From Ifrita kowaldi (Eukaryota > Chordata > Aves > Passeriformes > Cinclosomatidae): a DNA stretch of 64,000 nt. This document shows, piece by piece, positions 10,380-24,000 of the stretch (position 1 is its first letter; each line of letters begins with the position of its first letter). A model generated the notes under the pieces. The model saw only the letters and a list, made by a program, of their open reading frames with translations. It did no database searches and was not told where the DNA came from. The DNA lies in contig VZRS01010693.1 of the NCBI GenBank assembly GCA_013398055.1, positions 360,867-424,866 on the forward strand, written 5' to 3'. The translations under genes and the position numbers were made by a program.

Positions 10380-11464
10380 GTATGTACTCTACAAGTTGCA
10401 CTTTTTTTTTTACTTTTTTTTTNTGTTTTGTACCATGAAAGGAGATGAATCATCAGCCAGGGCTTCTGTTTCATGATAGTGCTGTATAGTTTGTTTTGAT
10501 TACACTATAATCCCAGTTTACATGCCACTAGTCAACAAATGCAGTGAATACTAATTGCTTTTTGCCCTTTGGTTTTGCACTGGCTGGAACTGCTCGCTTC
10601 TGGAACAAGTCTGCTATCTTGCAGAACCTGGGAATTCTTCAAACATATCAGCCTCCTTTCCCTCCTCAGCTGAGGGAACCAGAAACCAGCTCTGCTCATT
10701 GATGCCCTTCTCTGCAGTCAGCTGGTCTTAGGAGGAATTCAAAAGCACTTGATGAAGCTGAACTTCCAGTTCTACAAGAACTAATTTATTTAACTAGTGA
10801 GTTGGAGTTCTACAATATTTCCAGACAAACCATGAAGAATGGCTAAGCAGACTGGAAAATAGAGAGATAATAAGTCATCTCTTGACGTCAGTATACCATG
10901 CTCTAAATTCAGTAAGCCATTATTAAGAACACAATTATTACAACATAGTGTTAGGCCAAAAGCTGAAGCTGCCAAAACAACAAATCTTTACAACTTCCTG
11001 AAAGTATATAATGTGAGGGTAATGGAGATGGAAAGTGATAGTTAACCAGCAGTACTGCAACCTTTGGTTCTATTTTGTGGTAAGCATTTTGAAACATGAA
11101 TGAGATGGTGGAACCTAAGGCAAAAAGGTGGTCCTGATCTCTACCAGTGTTTGAAAGTGGTTCAAATCTGGACTTTCTGACCTCACATAAATGTTGAACA
11201 ATAACTGCACATTTAAAAACAGACGAGGATCTCCGAAGCAACTTTTGGATCAGTTCCTAGCATGCAGCCCTACTGCTTTGAGTGTCACTCGTTTGGTGAC
11301 CCAAAAGCCAGCACAGCTCTAGCAAATGCCATTAGTCTTTGGAAACACTCCTCCAATAGACCATAGCCAGAACGGCAACTCCGTATGCCAATCCAATTCC
11401 AAATGCCACTGCTCGCCAGAAACTGTAGCAAGGGAATTTCCAATAAAACACAAGGCTAAGCATG
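10380..11464 (+). other. AKAP6 last intron or 3'UTR, no further coding sequence
   Basis: The sequence is non-coding, with a T-rich stretch and a single N at 10423. Short open frames on both strands are not conserved-looking and lack splice signals. One AATAAA lies at about 11442 but has no clear downstream U/GU-rich element I would trust. It is either intron after the donor at 10379 or unspliced 3'UTR. Confidence 0.5.
10423..10423. other. Single-N assembly join in a poly-T tract
   Basis: One N interrupts a run of T following a second T run. No duplicated flanking sequence is visible, so this join is probably a homopolymer-caused break of unknown true length. Confidence 0.8.
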
Positions 11465-11645
11465 GGACAGGTTTCCCTGAGAAGTTCTTGAGTCTCCACC
11501 TGTGGAGATTTTCAAAATTCAAGTGGACATGGCCCTGAATATTCTTTTCTACCTTTGAAAACAGCCTTTGAACAGGAGGTTGGACCAGTTGGTGTTCAAG
11601 TTTCCTTCCAACCTAAGTTATGCTATGATTCCATGATGTTGCCAG
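11465..11645 (+). mobile_element. CR1: CR1 LINE 3'-end fragment (sense), diverged
   Basis: Segments resembling the CR1 3'UTR occur in order: GAGTCTCCACCTGTGGAGAT, then a TTCAAAATTCAAGTGGACAT segment, then AGGTTGGACCAGTTGG, TTCCTTCCAACCTAAG and the terminal ATGCTATGATTCCATGAT. The last is the degenerate octamer tail typical of CR1. The copy is 5'-truncated with small internal deletions. Confidence 0.85.
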
Positions 11646-14600
11646 GAGAAAAGGCTGTTATTCATCACTGCTCATGGAAACCATTAGTACTCTCCTGTTG
11701 CAAACTATGTAGCTGTAGGAGAAGATTTCATCCGTTTATAAAAAATTCATTTCTTTGGTGCTCTTAGAGATCTAACTTCCTCATTTTTGATTTTGTTGTG
11801 TTATATTACTATGCTTTGGGCTTTTCATTTGTTGGTTGTTTACCCAGCATTCACACATTCACATACCTATATCTAGCAAAGCCTTTAGGTTATGACAGCA
11901 ATAGCTTGCCACTATCTCAACACATCTCTGTTTGACTAATGCATTATCTTGGAACCATCATAGCAAAGAGGATATTTCTGGAATGGCTTTGAAATATGAC
12001 CTGCTGATTACCAATTAGGTTAATACTTGGACACATCCAAACAGCTGGAGAAGCAATGGAAATCAACTATGAATTACAAAACTCATAGATGATACTATGT
12101 ATTCTAGAATTAAATGGATTATGTGTATATAGAAGCCTCTATTTGGAAATTGAAATGATGACAAAAGTCTGAGATTGTTAACTAAAAATGATGTAAACAT
12201 AAGATTTCCAAGTTACTGTTTTATTAGTTTTCTTATTTTTTCACTCATTTTTATAATATTATTTTGAGGAAGAATGCTTGCTGTAGTGAGTGTGATTTTA
12301 TCCTTGTTCTCATTCTTTCACTGATGAAGACAATGACATGTCTTTTCAATTTATTAGTACTTTTCCTCTGAGGATCTCAAAATACTGCGTAAACTTACCT
12401 CACTCTTCAGAACTTCATAGTTACTTGCATGATAGCCAGATGGGTTTTTTTGTAAGACTAGTTATAAAAAATGTGCAGTTTGTGTGAGGACTAAGATTGG
12501 ACATTGAGGATAGATTTAATAATAAATGCCCCACAATGCAATAAAATATAATGCAGAATCTGTATACAACAACTTAATAGGGTTATGTTATAGCTTCCAC
12601 TTTTGCCCAGAGGTTGACATATTATTTTAAAAGAACAAAGTCCTTCACACTACATTCCCACCTTTTATACACAGGAAGATGCACTGGTTCTTAACTTGTT
12701 CGTATAGCATTACTTCCATGGAAACTATGTACTGTATTATTCCCAGTAGTAAAGTTCTAGAATACATATAGTTTATCTCTGACACACCAAAAATGAAAAT
12801 ATGAGCTGCTAGGTTTGGTTTCACTAAAGTCTGAGCTCCCTTCCCCCATTCACAAGCTTGATGCTTTAACTTCATCTCTTATGCTATGGGGAATGAATTA
12901 CAGAAGCAATCTATCCTAATTTGTTAACTTATTCAAATAACAGTTATTATACTTAACTATGCTAAAGATTATCTTTTTGGTGGCAGATTGTTTATTTTTT
13001 GATGAGGCTAATTACTGATTTTCCAAAGGTAATTTACATTTATTACTAATACATCTTTTAAAATGTGACAGATAAATGTTGTTCCCATAAGTGTATTATG
13101 AAAAAAGTTACTATTTAAAAACACATTATTTAATTTGAAAGATAAATGGCAAACACCATTATTTTTCCTGAAGCACCTGTGCTGTAAGCTCATTTAAATG
13201 TGTAATTCCATGTGTAGCTGCAATACTTAGAAAGAAAAAAATCTATAGTATATGTGTACCTTAAATGCATAATGAGAATTCAAAGCTGAAAAAGGCATGG
13301 TTTCAAATGTAGGTTGATTTTGTACTGTTTTAGTATTTACTTTGGCTGTACAGGAGAATGAAACTAATAGCGAATAAATATTTTTGTCAAATGTTGGAAT
13401 CCTGTTGTTTAACAGTGTGCTACAAAAAAAAAAAGGACCGTTGTGGGAAAATTATAACAATTCTATGGGCAGGCTCAAAAATATCTCTGACAGCACTGAC
13501 TGGTCTTTCACATGAGCCAACACGGAGTTCTCCAACAGAGGTGCTCATAAAACTATGCTGATTTTATTTCTCAGTTAGGGGTCACCTTGAAAGATCTATC
13601 TGTACATGAGATCATGTGATCTTCTGCTGTCACTGTGACCCATGACTCACCAATGGGATGGGAACTTTTAGTTACAAATTCAATATGCATAGAGATCAAT
13701 ACATTCAGGACATTTATGTGTTCTATCCAAAGTCTTTTCTGGAGGATGCCTTAGAATTCTGTATGTAATCTGTTAGTTCTTACAAGTAAGTCTAAAAGCT
13801 ATTTCCTTACTTCTGTAATTTAAATTTAGGTTTTAACTTCATTTAAGGGAAAAATAATTTACTTGCACTCAAGAAAACTAAATTGATTTTATCTGACAGT
13901 GCTGCAATATTAGATAGAATATTCTGCCACTTGCTATCACCAGGACAAACCCAGCACTGATGCACAAAGAGCCTGACTGTTATTTCCTGCTCAGCAATAG
14001 ATTTTTTGTATGACTTTTTCCTTCCTTGTCTCAGTTTTTTTAGCAACAAGATAATGAGAATAATGATCAATGGCACCTATGAAGAATAGCTTATTTACTT
14101 AAAAGTATTTTGAGATCCACAGATAAAAGATGGTAAATACAAAAGATTGTTAGTTATTTATTTACTACAGAAGAAAAAAAAACAAGTTTACATTATAGTT
14201 ATTATATATTAATTTACTTTTAGAGACTGGAACTACAATAAAAATAACCTTTGCTTACTTTTTCTTCCCTAGAGATTTTTATAGCAAAGTAAATAATATA
14301 TAGTTTCTTTATAGAGTTTAAAACAGTCTGACTTTTTAGCTCCTTACAGTACCTGACTTTAAAAAAGCTAAATAAACAGACACTCTTGTATTGAAACCTA
14401 TGAATTACATCATTTTTGAAAAACTTGACATAATCCATCAGTGAGACTTTTCTTACTCATGCCAGAACTGTAGAAACCTTTTGATACAATCTTCCCCTTT
14501 ATTCAGATCAGTTCTTCATTAATATCTAAACAGATGGTTGAGCTTTTCACTATTTTCAAGTAAGTGTATTTCTTGTATAAATGGGGAGGGATTGTGGTCA

Positions 14601-17600
14601 GTTACAGCAAAGAAGATCAAAGGAGATGGTAACTGGATAGATCCAGATATTCCTGCTTAACTCGGAAGGCACATAATGCATGTCTGGAGTGCCTCCTAGG
14701 AAATGCCTATGAGAGGTACTTTGCACTAATCTTTGAGCTGTATTCTGACAGTTATTTCTTCATAACTCTCATCATAAGCCTATGCTCTTTGCTGAATAGT
14801 TTAACCCTAAACTCTTAGCTGGATAACTCTATAGTATGCAAATTCAACTCATTGCTGGTAATAGAAATGTCTAAATACCTACTTACAATTTAAAAATGCA
14901 GTGATGACACTGACAATTCTATTCACGGACCACTTCGGTGACAATCTTTTCCTCTTCCCCATTGAAGTCTCATTATATATGTTTGCACAAATATTTAAAT
15001 AATTGTTGGATAGATCTTTTTGTTTCTTGACTTCTGAAAATTTCTATGTTTTCATTGGTTGGTGCACTTCTGAGTGTACTGAAGGTAAGTTCACAGGTAA
15101 GGATGAGGACAAGGTCCAGGGAAAAGGTCTGATGTGATGAATATCCTTGTTTCTTTAGAAACAAAGTCTTTATGAAAATCAGTGACTTTTCTACATCAGT
15201 TCATTTTTTTACACTAACTTGTACCTCAGGCTGTTAATAGTCATTGTTTGCCTACTGTATGCTTCTGCATTAAAGGCTCTGGCATGTGACCATTAGTGGC
15301 TATCTATTATTGTCCTGGAAGACCTATGTTTGGAAAATAAAACTTCATTTTCTGTAACCTACTATTACTTTTTGTTTCCTTTTAGAAACTTGGCTGCAAT
15401 TCAGGTGCAGGTTCATCCTGTAAACCCTGGGATGACCTCCAATTCCATTGTATCACTGCCTTTCATTACACTGACTCCCAAGACAAATTTTTTTTCCAAA
15501 TGTGGTTTGTCCATGTTGGCTTTGTGGTCAGGCTGCATATGCTAGTCCTATTTCAGTGATCATTTTGTATTGTAGCAAGGCCATTTGCTTTCATACGGAT
15601 TCCACTCCCAAGCTACCTCTAATGACCTCCCCTTCCTAAATTGGATGCTCCTGTACTGCTTATCACTGGTTCTGTTCGTTAAAGTTCTATAAAATACACG
15701 ATCAGTCTGGTTCATCTTTTCAGAATTGTACCTGTCAGTACTCTTCTATTTTATGTAACAAATTTAATATTTATCTGTATAATGCATAAGTTTATTGAAA
15801 CTATTTTGCTTTTAAGGTGACTATTTTGTTGGATTGCGGCAAAAAGAAGTCATTGGTCCTCCTGATTCAATACATCTAAAAATTAAGCAATTAAAATAAA
15901 TGGCATTTTATTTATTTAATTTAAAAATTTAATCTATGCAACACTTCAAGAAACAACTACATAGTGTTGTATATTAGAAACTGTTGACATTCTACTGAAT
16001 TAAGTATTACATTTTGGGTTTTTATGCTTCTTGAGGTGGTAATGAGAAAAAAGTTTTTAAAAAATGTGTGCCTTGCTGTATTTCTTATACCATTTATTAA
16101 AAAGCTGCTTTCACAGTAAAATTATGTTGGTTTGAAAGGAGGAAATAGCAAGGTTAAGATGTGTGAATAATTTCTGTATATATGTATAACCAACTGCAAA
16201 CATTGATGTATAATGACAGTATAAAATGCTTCCATGTTTGTGATGTCCAGTGATGTGGAAATTATAAGCCTTAAAATCATTAGATTGCATGGTAATTAGA
16301 ATTGGCATAATAAACATAGTTTATTGGGGAAAAAAAAGCAGAATTGGTGATCTGTTTTACCTGCGTTCCAAGCACAGAATGCTTTATCAAAATTCAGAAG
16401 AGTACGGTTTTCTTTGCAAATATTTCCGGGGATGCGCAACTCCTTAACTGGTGAAGATATGTGTTATCTAACTCAGAGGTAAAGAACTTTGTCATTAAAG
16501 ATTCTGCAGGTATTTTGGGCCAAACAAGGAGACACAAATATTTAGTATCTTATATAGTATTTTATAGCAGATCTTTTCATTGTTTATCAGTAACAGTTTG
16601 TTGTCCAATTCTTAAAATTTCATTCATTTAGATAATTATATTGAATCAGCTCTCCCTATCTAGACGCTCTAGCAGTTGGCTGTTTTGGTGACTTAGATTG
16701 TACATTTCAAGTGATTTATATTGTGCTAAAACTATATCGAGTGGCCAAAAAAAGCCAGCCAGTGAGCTTTATAAGCTAACTCTGAAAACATGGCATTCAT
16801 CTCTTAAAAACACTATTGGGAAGGAATGTCGGGAAGTTTAAAAGACAAGCAATGCCCTCTGATGCCACCTTTAATCATTATTTTTCCAAACATAAAAATG
16901 TTTTTACAAAAAGCTTCAACATTCCTCCTTTAAAAAATGTACATCAGTTTGACAAGCTTAGAGAAACTACACTGACCAGAAGATGTATTCATACAACACT
17001 GAAGTAACAGGTATTTAAAAACAATCTCGTGTTTTCCAAATTATTAACAGCTTCCTATTACTGCAAGAGGAAAATTATTTGTCTCTAAATTTAAATTTCC
17101 ACAGTGTAGCCTTAGGCAGGTGTGTAGGGCAGCAGTAGCAATTCTGAAAGTATAAATAAGAAGTATTTATTGTGTGATCCTTTTGAATCTGCAGAGATTT
17201 CTGCACTTGCATATTCGTATCATGTGCAAGTCTAACAGGTTAACCTATAATTACCTAAAATGTATAAAAATACAGCTAAAGACCACTTTATTATATTTTA
17301 AATATTTTAAAGATATATCAATAATAATTCAAAATATAACTCCTAATTTTAGTAAAATTTTTGCAGTGACAATTATGTTCATTTATGAGTTATCTCAGTC
17401 ATGATTTTTAAATGGTCTTGACAGAGGAATTGAGTTTAAAATTATTCTTCTTTTCTCCCTAGCATTTTCTGGTTTATGCTGTATTTTTTTAAACTTACTT
17501 TGACTATAGTCATACCTTACACTGTGACAACAGGCAAACTAATAAGTCAGAGGCTTTTCAGATCTGTCATCTCACCCAACAGACTGTGCAGAACTCCATC

Positions 17601-19329
17601 AATTACTTGTACCCTTCTATTAGGCCATTTGCCACAAATTCACTTTTTTCCTGGGGGAAAACAGTATTACTTGTCAAACCAATAAACCCCATATTCATCA
17701 TACAATATCCGGAATATTATATGGTCACAACTCAAATTTCTGTGGTTCCTTCCTGAGCGACTGGAACATTTTAATGTAACCAGTAATCCCAGATCTATAT
17801 TATTTGGTCTCATGAGATAAAGTAATCATTTTTATGACTGTGACACAAGACCCATCATTATCAACTACTCCTTTTTTGGCTAGAAGATTTACCCTTTAAA
17901 AATTTTTATTCTCAGAATTGACTTTGTTGTCAATAAAAATTGATTTCTAAAGTAAAACGTTGATGTATATATTCCACAGGACTGTTTCCAGTCTTAGAAT
18001 AAGTCATGCTTATGGCCATTCTGTACTGGCATGTCTTGCAATTTCCTAAAGGAAAATATTGGTATGGTGTAAAACTAATGTTGATATACCAAGAGTACCT
18101 CTAAGATCAGCCTATGCAGAGAGTCCTGTACAGAACTCATTCTCTGCTGGTGAAATTCTTTTGGGGTGCAGAAGAATGCTGCAAGCTTTCTGCAGAATTT
18201 ATTCCCTACTAATGTTCCATAGGCTGCTTTTTATTCCACACACTCCCTGGCTCATGCTTGAACAACATCTGCAATGTGTGAGGAGACCATTTGACAGCAA
18301 TGGCTCTGACACATGGATCTCCTTTTCCAGCCTACTTCACATTCCTCCCACAGAGAGCCAGAGCTCTCCAGCTCTAAGTAAAGGCAGTGCACACTAACAC
18401 TAGTGCTAAAACACATGCCTGGGACTACAATATAAAATGTTTTTTGCAATCACATTAGTTTTAAATATGGATAGCCTTCTAAGCCTTGTTCCCTGTCTTT
18501 CTTACTTAATGGTTTGCATTTTTCCCAAGGTAAGTAAAAGATTTTTAGTGGAGCACTGCCTCTCTACTACTGTACTGATAAGAAAGTCAGGTGTTATCTC
18601 CATGTTCTTATGGTTGTTTGTGCTGTTCATTGTATACATGTGTACACATCATCATACAAACACATGAAAATATACTGAAATAGTTCCTGTTTGGTTTGCA
18701 ATAAACTCAAATGAAGAGCTGCTCATTTAGACACTTAGTCAACATCTCGACCTTTCTCCTTGGTAACACAGATGCACAGATTACATAGCCTTGCACACCA
18801 CATATTTTAGTGTTTCATTTCAATTCCCCTGTGGTGAGGAAAACAACATATTTTGAATAACATGTATCTGGTAAGAGAGCTGCTTTTGTTTTTTTGGTCT
18901 TTTCTTTTTGGCCAGAAGACATCAGGAACAATGTTGCAAATTTTCCTGTGCTGTTGTGCAGAGAAAAGGGGTTACTAATGTTTAGGCCAGACTGTACCAA
19001 TAGTCGGCTCAGGAGGATTAACAGGGATGTCAATTTCTTAGCCAAGTCAATCTCCTTCACTGACAAATTTTTGCAAACTTATTCCTAATAATAGCATCAC
19101 TTTGAGAGGGATTTTGGCCAACAAATAACATCTGATCTATTGCCTTCAGTGCTGTATGTCTGATTTTTCAGTGTCGCCCTGTCTTTTATGCCTTTTCTAC
19201 CATCCTGAAAAGCTTACATTTTTCATATGACTACTGTTTGCTCAGTAAATACACGTTCATCCCTGATATTAGAAATGTCTTAAAGGACTATGCCATAAGT
19301 GAACTCGGCATTACTTAAGTCTATGTACT
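11646..19329. other. Non-coding region downstream of AKAP6 coding exon
   Basis: No coding gene is seen. The region is very AT-rich and may include the AKAP6 terminal exon/3'UTR. Good acceptor-like sites occur at 15384-15385 (TTTTTGTTTCCTTTTAG) and 17461-17462 (TTCTTCTTTTCTCCCTAG). AATAAA-type signals occur at about 12521, 12540, 13373, 17682 and 17932. A run of A follows at about 13424. None of these can be assigned firmly. Confidence 0.5.
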
Positions 19330-19482
19330 GGAGGAATTCTAAGTGCTCCAGTGCTTTAAAAATGGAATTGCCTTCGCAGTAGCAAGTAGTATCACTTTAT
19401 TTCTGGTGAGTGGAGAAATAAGTGATGTTAAAACTGAAGTTAGAATTGTATAAATCAGTAATTTTAGAATACAAATATTACT
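19330..19482 (+). repeat. 153-bp diverged direct repeat, copy 1
   Basis: It aligns without gaps to 20894-21046 (constant offset 1564). I count 18 differences, about 88% identity. Similarity ends abruptly on both sides. I do not recognise the family. It could be an old local duplication or two copies of an unlisted dispersed repeat. It contains no open frame of note. Confidence 0.85.
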
Positions 19483-20893
19483 ATGATATCATAGTTACTG
19501 TCAAACTAATTATTAAAATTTACAAGAATTACAGAATTATAACTAAAATTAAATTAAATATGGTATGAAAAGATAGATAAGTAAGTTAGATAAGTAAGTG
19601 TTTTTACCTCTGCCTTATGTTGAGCCCATGTCTCTGTGACATTCTGGGAGTGGAATGGAAAATAATCTTTAAAACACATGAAATATTTTAAAGATTTTTC
19701 TCTTTCTTGCAATTAGCGTAAGGATGTTTTGAACACAGCAAGGATCTAGTTGTAGCATTTTCCAAACATTATAAGAGTGACAGGAAAACATGTTTGACAA
19801 GATTTCAAGAAATAGTGGAAAAACACAAACTATTCTTGATGCACTTCATTTACAGAATGAAAAAAATCAGACTTTGGAAGAACTGCTAGTCAACATCAAC
19901 CATATATTCCAAATATTTTCATTTTTTTCATGGGGAGAAAAGTGCTACTAAAAATAACATGGCCGTGGGCAAGGTTGTATGTCAATTTCTCATGCAGGCT
20001 ATGGTGCATATATACCTGAATTTCTGCTCTGTAGCTCTTGAACAAAAAACCTGAACCTAGAATTCACTTTAGAGGGCATGGGTTTGGTTGTTTCTTCATA
20101 AGGAAGAGGACCAAATTTGGGCTGAGAAACATCTGCCTCTAACAAGCTTGAAAAAGAAATTGTAGCAAGCAGATTTTAAATAGTACACAATGGCAGACAA
20201 AAAAAATGTAAAAGGAAAAGAAAACAAAAAATTTATTATTCTATAAATCCTAGTAGTCCCTGCCAGTAGTTTAATCAAGAATACTCTAAGTTGACTAGCA
20301 TTATTGTAGTTCTATTAACTGATCGTTATTTATCCTGACACACTGATGTTAGACAAATCCGCGCCTCTCTACAGTTTTTGCATTACTTACCTCAAAGCAG
20401 GGCTTTTCAAAATATTGAAAAGATTATGGAAATGTCTTTTCAATGGTTGAAATGGTTTCATGAATCAAAAAAACAACCCGACGTCATAGTTCTGTTGGGT
20501 TACTATCTGTGCCAGCTTAGCTGATCAGTGCTGCTTTTGGCCATACTTTGTGGAGGCAAAGAGTTTAAAAAGCTTTTCATGCACATAGAGCTCAATTTTC
20601 CACTATTAATATGACTACTAAAGAAAGCTTCCTCTGTAAGGAGTTTGCCTTAAATGAGAACACAAATGTTTCTCAAACCTGCTGCTGCTCATTTTATATA
20701 TTTCTGCCTCTTATCCCCTGGTCTTCCAAGCTGCACAGTTCTCCACTTGTACCTTTTCTTCTTGCACAATTCAGGAACTAAATGAAGGGTTTGCAACTTA
20801 TGCTTTTAAGGACAATTTACAGGTAATGCTTTAAAAGATAGGCAAGTGGCACCAGAGCCATAGCAGCTTGGAATGAAGAGAAAGTGGCTGACA
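19483..20893. other. Unique AT-rich DNA between the two 153-bp repeats
   Basis: No gene seen. A two-unit tandem repeat with GATA-like motifs (AGATAAGTAAGTT period 13) lies at about 19575-19600. The rest is unremarkable AT-rich sequence. Confidence 0.6.
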
Positions 20894-21046
20894 GGAGGAA
20901 CTCTAAGTGCTTCAATGCTTTGAAAATGGAATTCCCTTTGCAATAGCGAGTAGTATTATTTTATTTCTGGTGAGTGGGGGAATAAGCCAAGTTAAAAGTG
21001 AAGTTAGAATTGTATAAATCAGTAATTTTAGGGTACAAATATTACT
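20894..21046 (+). repeat. 153-bp diverged direct repeat, copy 2
   Basis: This is the partner of 19330-19482 in the same orientation, with no indels between the copies. Both contain CTGGTGAGTGG, a splice-donor-like string, and an identical 3' core TAGAATTGTATAAATCAGTA. Transitions dominate among the differences, as expected for old neutral copies. Confidence 0.85.
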
Positions 21047-24000
21047 GGAGATACATGATACCGAAGCTGTGCCAACTAGGCTGGAGGGAGGATTCAGATT
21101 GGGAAATATCATGCTGATAAAAGAAAAAGAAAAGAGAATCAGAGGAGAAGGTGGAGCCTCAAGGATGGTTGACGGGAACTAGCTTTGGTTAAAATATTTG
21201 TAGAATGATAGGAGCATGCACTGTTTTGAAACAGGTTTGTCTCTATTGCTAGACTTGTTATTGGAAAATGGAAAGTGATACTATTCATGAATACTCATTT
21301 TTCTGAATCTGCTGTTCAGTTATGCCAAGCATATCAATCAGGTGTACCATTGTCAGTTAATTAACATTTGATTGCATTAAACACAGGGTGTTGAAGAGGA
21401 GATTTCTTCTTGGAGGGGGAGGGGTATCTGTGTGATTTCTTTGGATGGGGAGGGATGTGTTCTTAGTAATTATTTTCAGCTGTGAGAAAAGTCAAATTGC
21501 AATTTGTTAGTACATATTTTCATGCCACTCACCACTCTTTATGGCCACAGTAAGATGGGAAGACAAAGGCAGCATGTATATCAGTACCTTAGTCCTCAGC
21601 CATACCATATACTGCATCTGTAAATATGAATATTTCCTGTGTAGAAGTAAAATATGTGAGAAAGGCAAGGCAAGGCAGGGCAAGGCAAGGCAAGGCAAGG
21701 CAAGGGAAATGAGAGAAGAATGGAGGGAGAGGGAGAAGGAAATTTGATTTATGGCTATGGTATATAACTATTTGATAGCATTTTGTAACGTAATAGACAT
21801 GATAGCATTCAAAATAATGAATGATTTGGTTAAGACAAATCTGTCTTTCTTCTTTTCCTAGCCCCACAATAGCAAGTCACTTATGGAAATGGACTGGTAG
21901 TGAATTCAGACATGATGGAAGGAGATACTATGCTCCTTCACAGGATATATAATTAATCTGTGGAATTTCATTTTTTCAAGAAATTATTGAGGCAAATAGT
22001 TTAGTGGGATTGTAAAGGAGTGTCAATACAGAACAGGGAGCTGTGCCAAGAGAGGTTAGTCCAAATGAATGACAGTGGAGAGCAAACTTCACTCTCCATG
22101 ATGAAATCTGTTGTCTGCTGAAAGGATAGGGGAAATTTCCCAAACTCAATGCAAAAATGACTAAAGCAAGATGGAAGATTTCTGTCTTTCTCTGAGGCAG
22201 TCAAAAATGAGCCAACGACAGACTCAAGACATATACAAAATGCACAGAAAATGTCTGGATATCTTTTCCTTACTCATCATTTCACTGTTGAAAATGAAGA
22301 TGTGTTGTCAGAACCAAATTATTTCAATTATTTGACAAGCCATTGTATTGTAGCATAAAAAAAAATCATAATTACGATTTTGTGGATAGTTATAACCAGC
22401 TTTTCATATGTTGCATTTAACATATACATGTTTAGCCAGAAGGAGTTGACTGTGATAAATTATATGTCAATAAAGAAAACACTCATATTTCAGGCGAACT
22501 GGATAACAATATTTCAGAAGAATAGCCCTTCTTTAATCGTATACATTGATGGAGGAATGCTCATGAACATATCAGTACAACTCAATTCTTTCCATGGGGA
22601 CTGACATCTTAAACTGCTCTACACAACAAATCACCTTGTCAAATAAAGTGCGAAATGGAAAACTGTTTTCAAACTGGTCTGATATAATGACATTTGCAAC
22701 AACATGTTTTAGGTGATAAATCAATAATAATAATTATATTTGTCTTAGACTTTCTTGGTACTTTGAAAGTTTTATGCAGTAATATGCACTTGGGTTTTTT
22801 TTCATTGAAGACAATTCTGTACCAGGACTTTTACTTCATGAGTCTTTAAAAGAAGCCTGGAGAGAAACTATGTTTTGCATGCAACTGGAATTCTTAATTT
22901 TTTAATTTTCTTAGGAAGAAACCTATGTAGTTTCAACTGCAAGCCAACTTGTTTATCCTCACACAAAGATTCAGGTAGCTCTTTTAGAATATGATATACA
23001 CTAAAATTATTTTGTTATGGTTTTTCAATGGTTATCAACAATATTTATCTTTACTGATCCTTACTGTGACAGTAAACATACTAATGAAATATATCTTAAA
23101 GTATGTCTTAAGATTTGTAAAATTAAAATGATGATTGAAGTTGAAATTATGATGAAATTTCATGTTAATCTTAGAAATCTGCATTCTAATAATTATTTTT
23201 TTATTGTGTACTCATGAAGTTTATGCAAAGACAAAAAAGAAATTTCAGAAACATACTTCCTGTCACTCTTGCCACTACCAGAACAATGTTCTTGGTTTGC
23301 CCTGTCTCACCTTCTGCAACTGGCATCTGTGAACAGAGTCTGAGATTTCATCAAAACAGATCTGCAGCTGAACCCTGGCTTCTGTGAACAAGAGCTGAGA
23401 TTTCATCCAGCTCTTCTAAAAAGAGGTTTGACATGACATTTTTAGAGGTATTAGAACTGCAGTTATTTAGTATCTGCAACAAACACACAGGGATCTGGTG
23501 CTGTGGAAAAATGGGCCTCTGGGGAAAAGCTTGACTTTCAGCACTGAATATGTGTGTTGAGGTAGAAAACAAAGGCTTAAGAATGTGACAGAAACTTCTC
23601 AGACACTCTGGTGAATGGCAGCTGACAGTCTTTAACAGGAAAGGATGAAATCACAGATAATTCCTTGGAAAGCAGAATTTGATAAGTGATGTATATGAGC
23701 CAGCACATGGAGTAGAGTGATTGGGTGTGGCTTCTGCACAACGAAGGAAAACATTTCTCAAGGTAGGTGTGGGCTACTGACAGAACTATTGCTGTGTTTA
23801 CAGTTATATACTTGAATCTAAAAACTACCCAATAAATAAATCATCTTTACAATATTTTTTTGCTGAAACATCCATTTGGATAAAAATGTCCTTATCTTAT
23901 GCTTCATTACCAATGAGGCAACACACCGAAGTGTTCAAATGAACATCTCATTTGAATAATTTCCCCCAGTCCTTCTTTTGTGCCTATATTGTTATTTTTG

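Noticed and set aside
21664..21705. Regular repeat considered as a CRISPR array
   Set aside because: It is a 5-bp microsatellite without spacers in a vertebrate genome.
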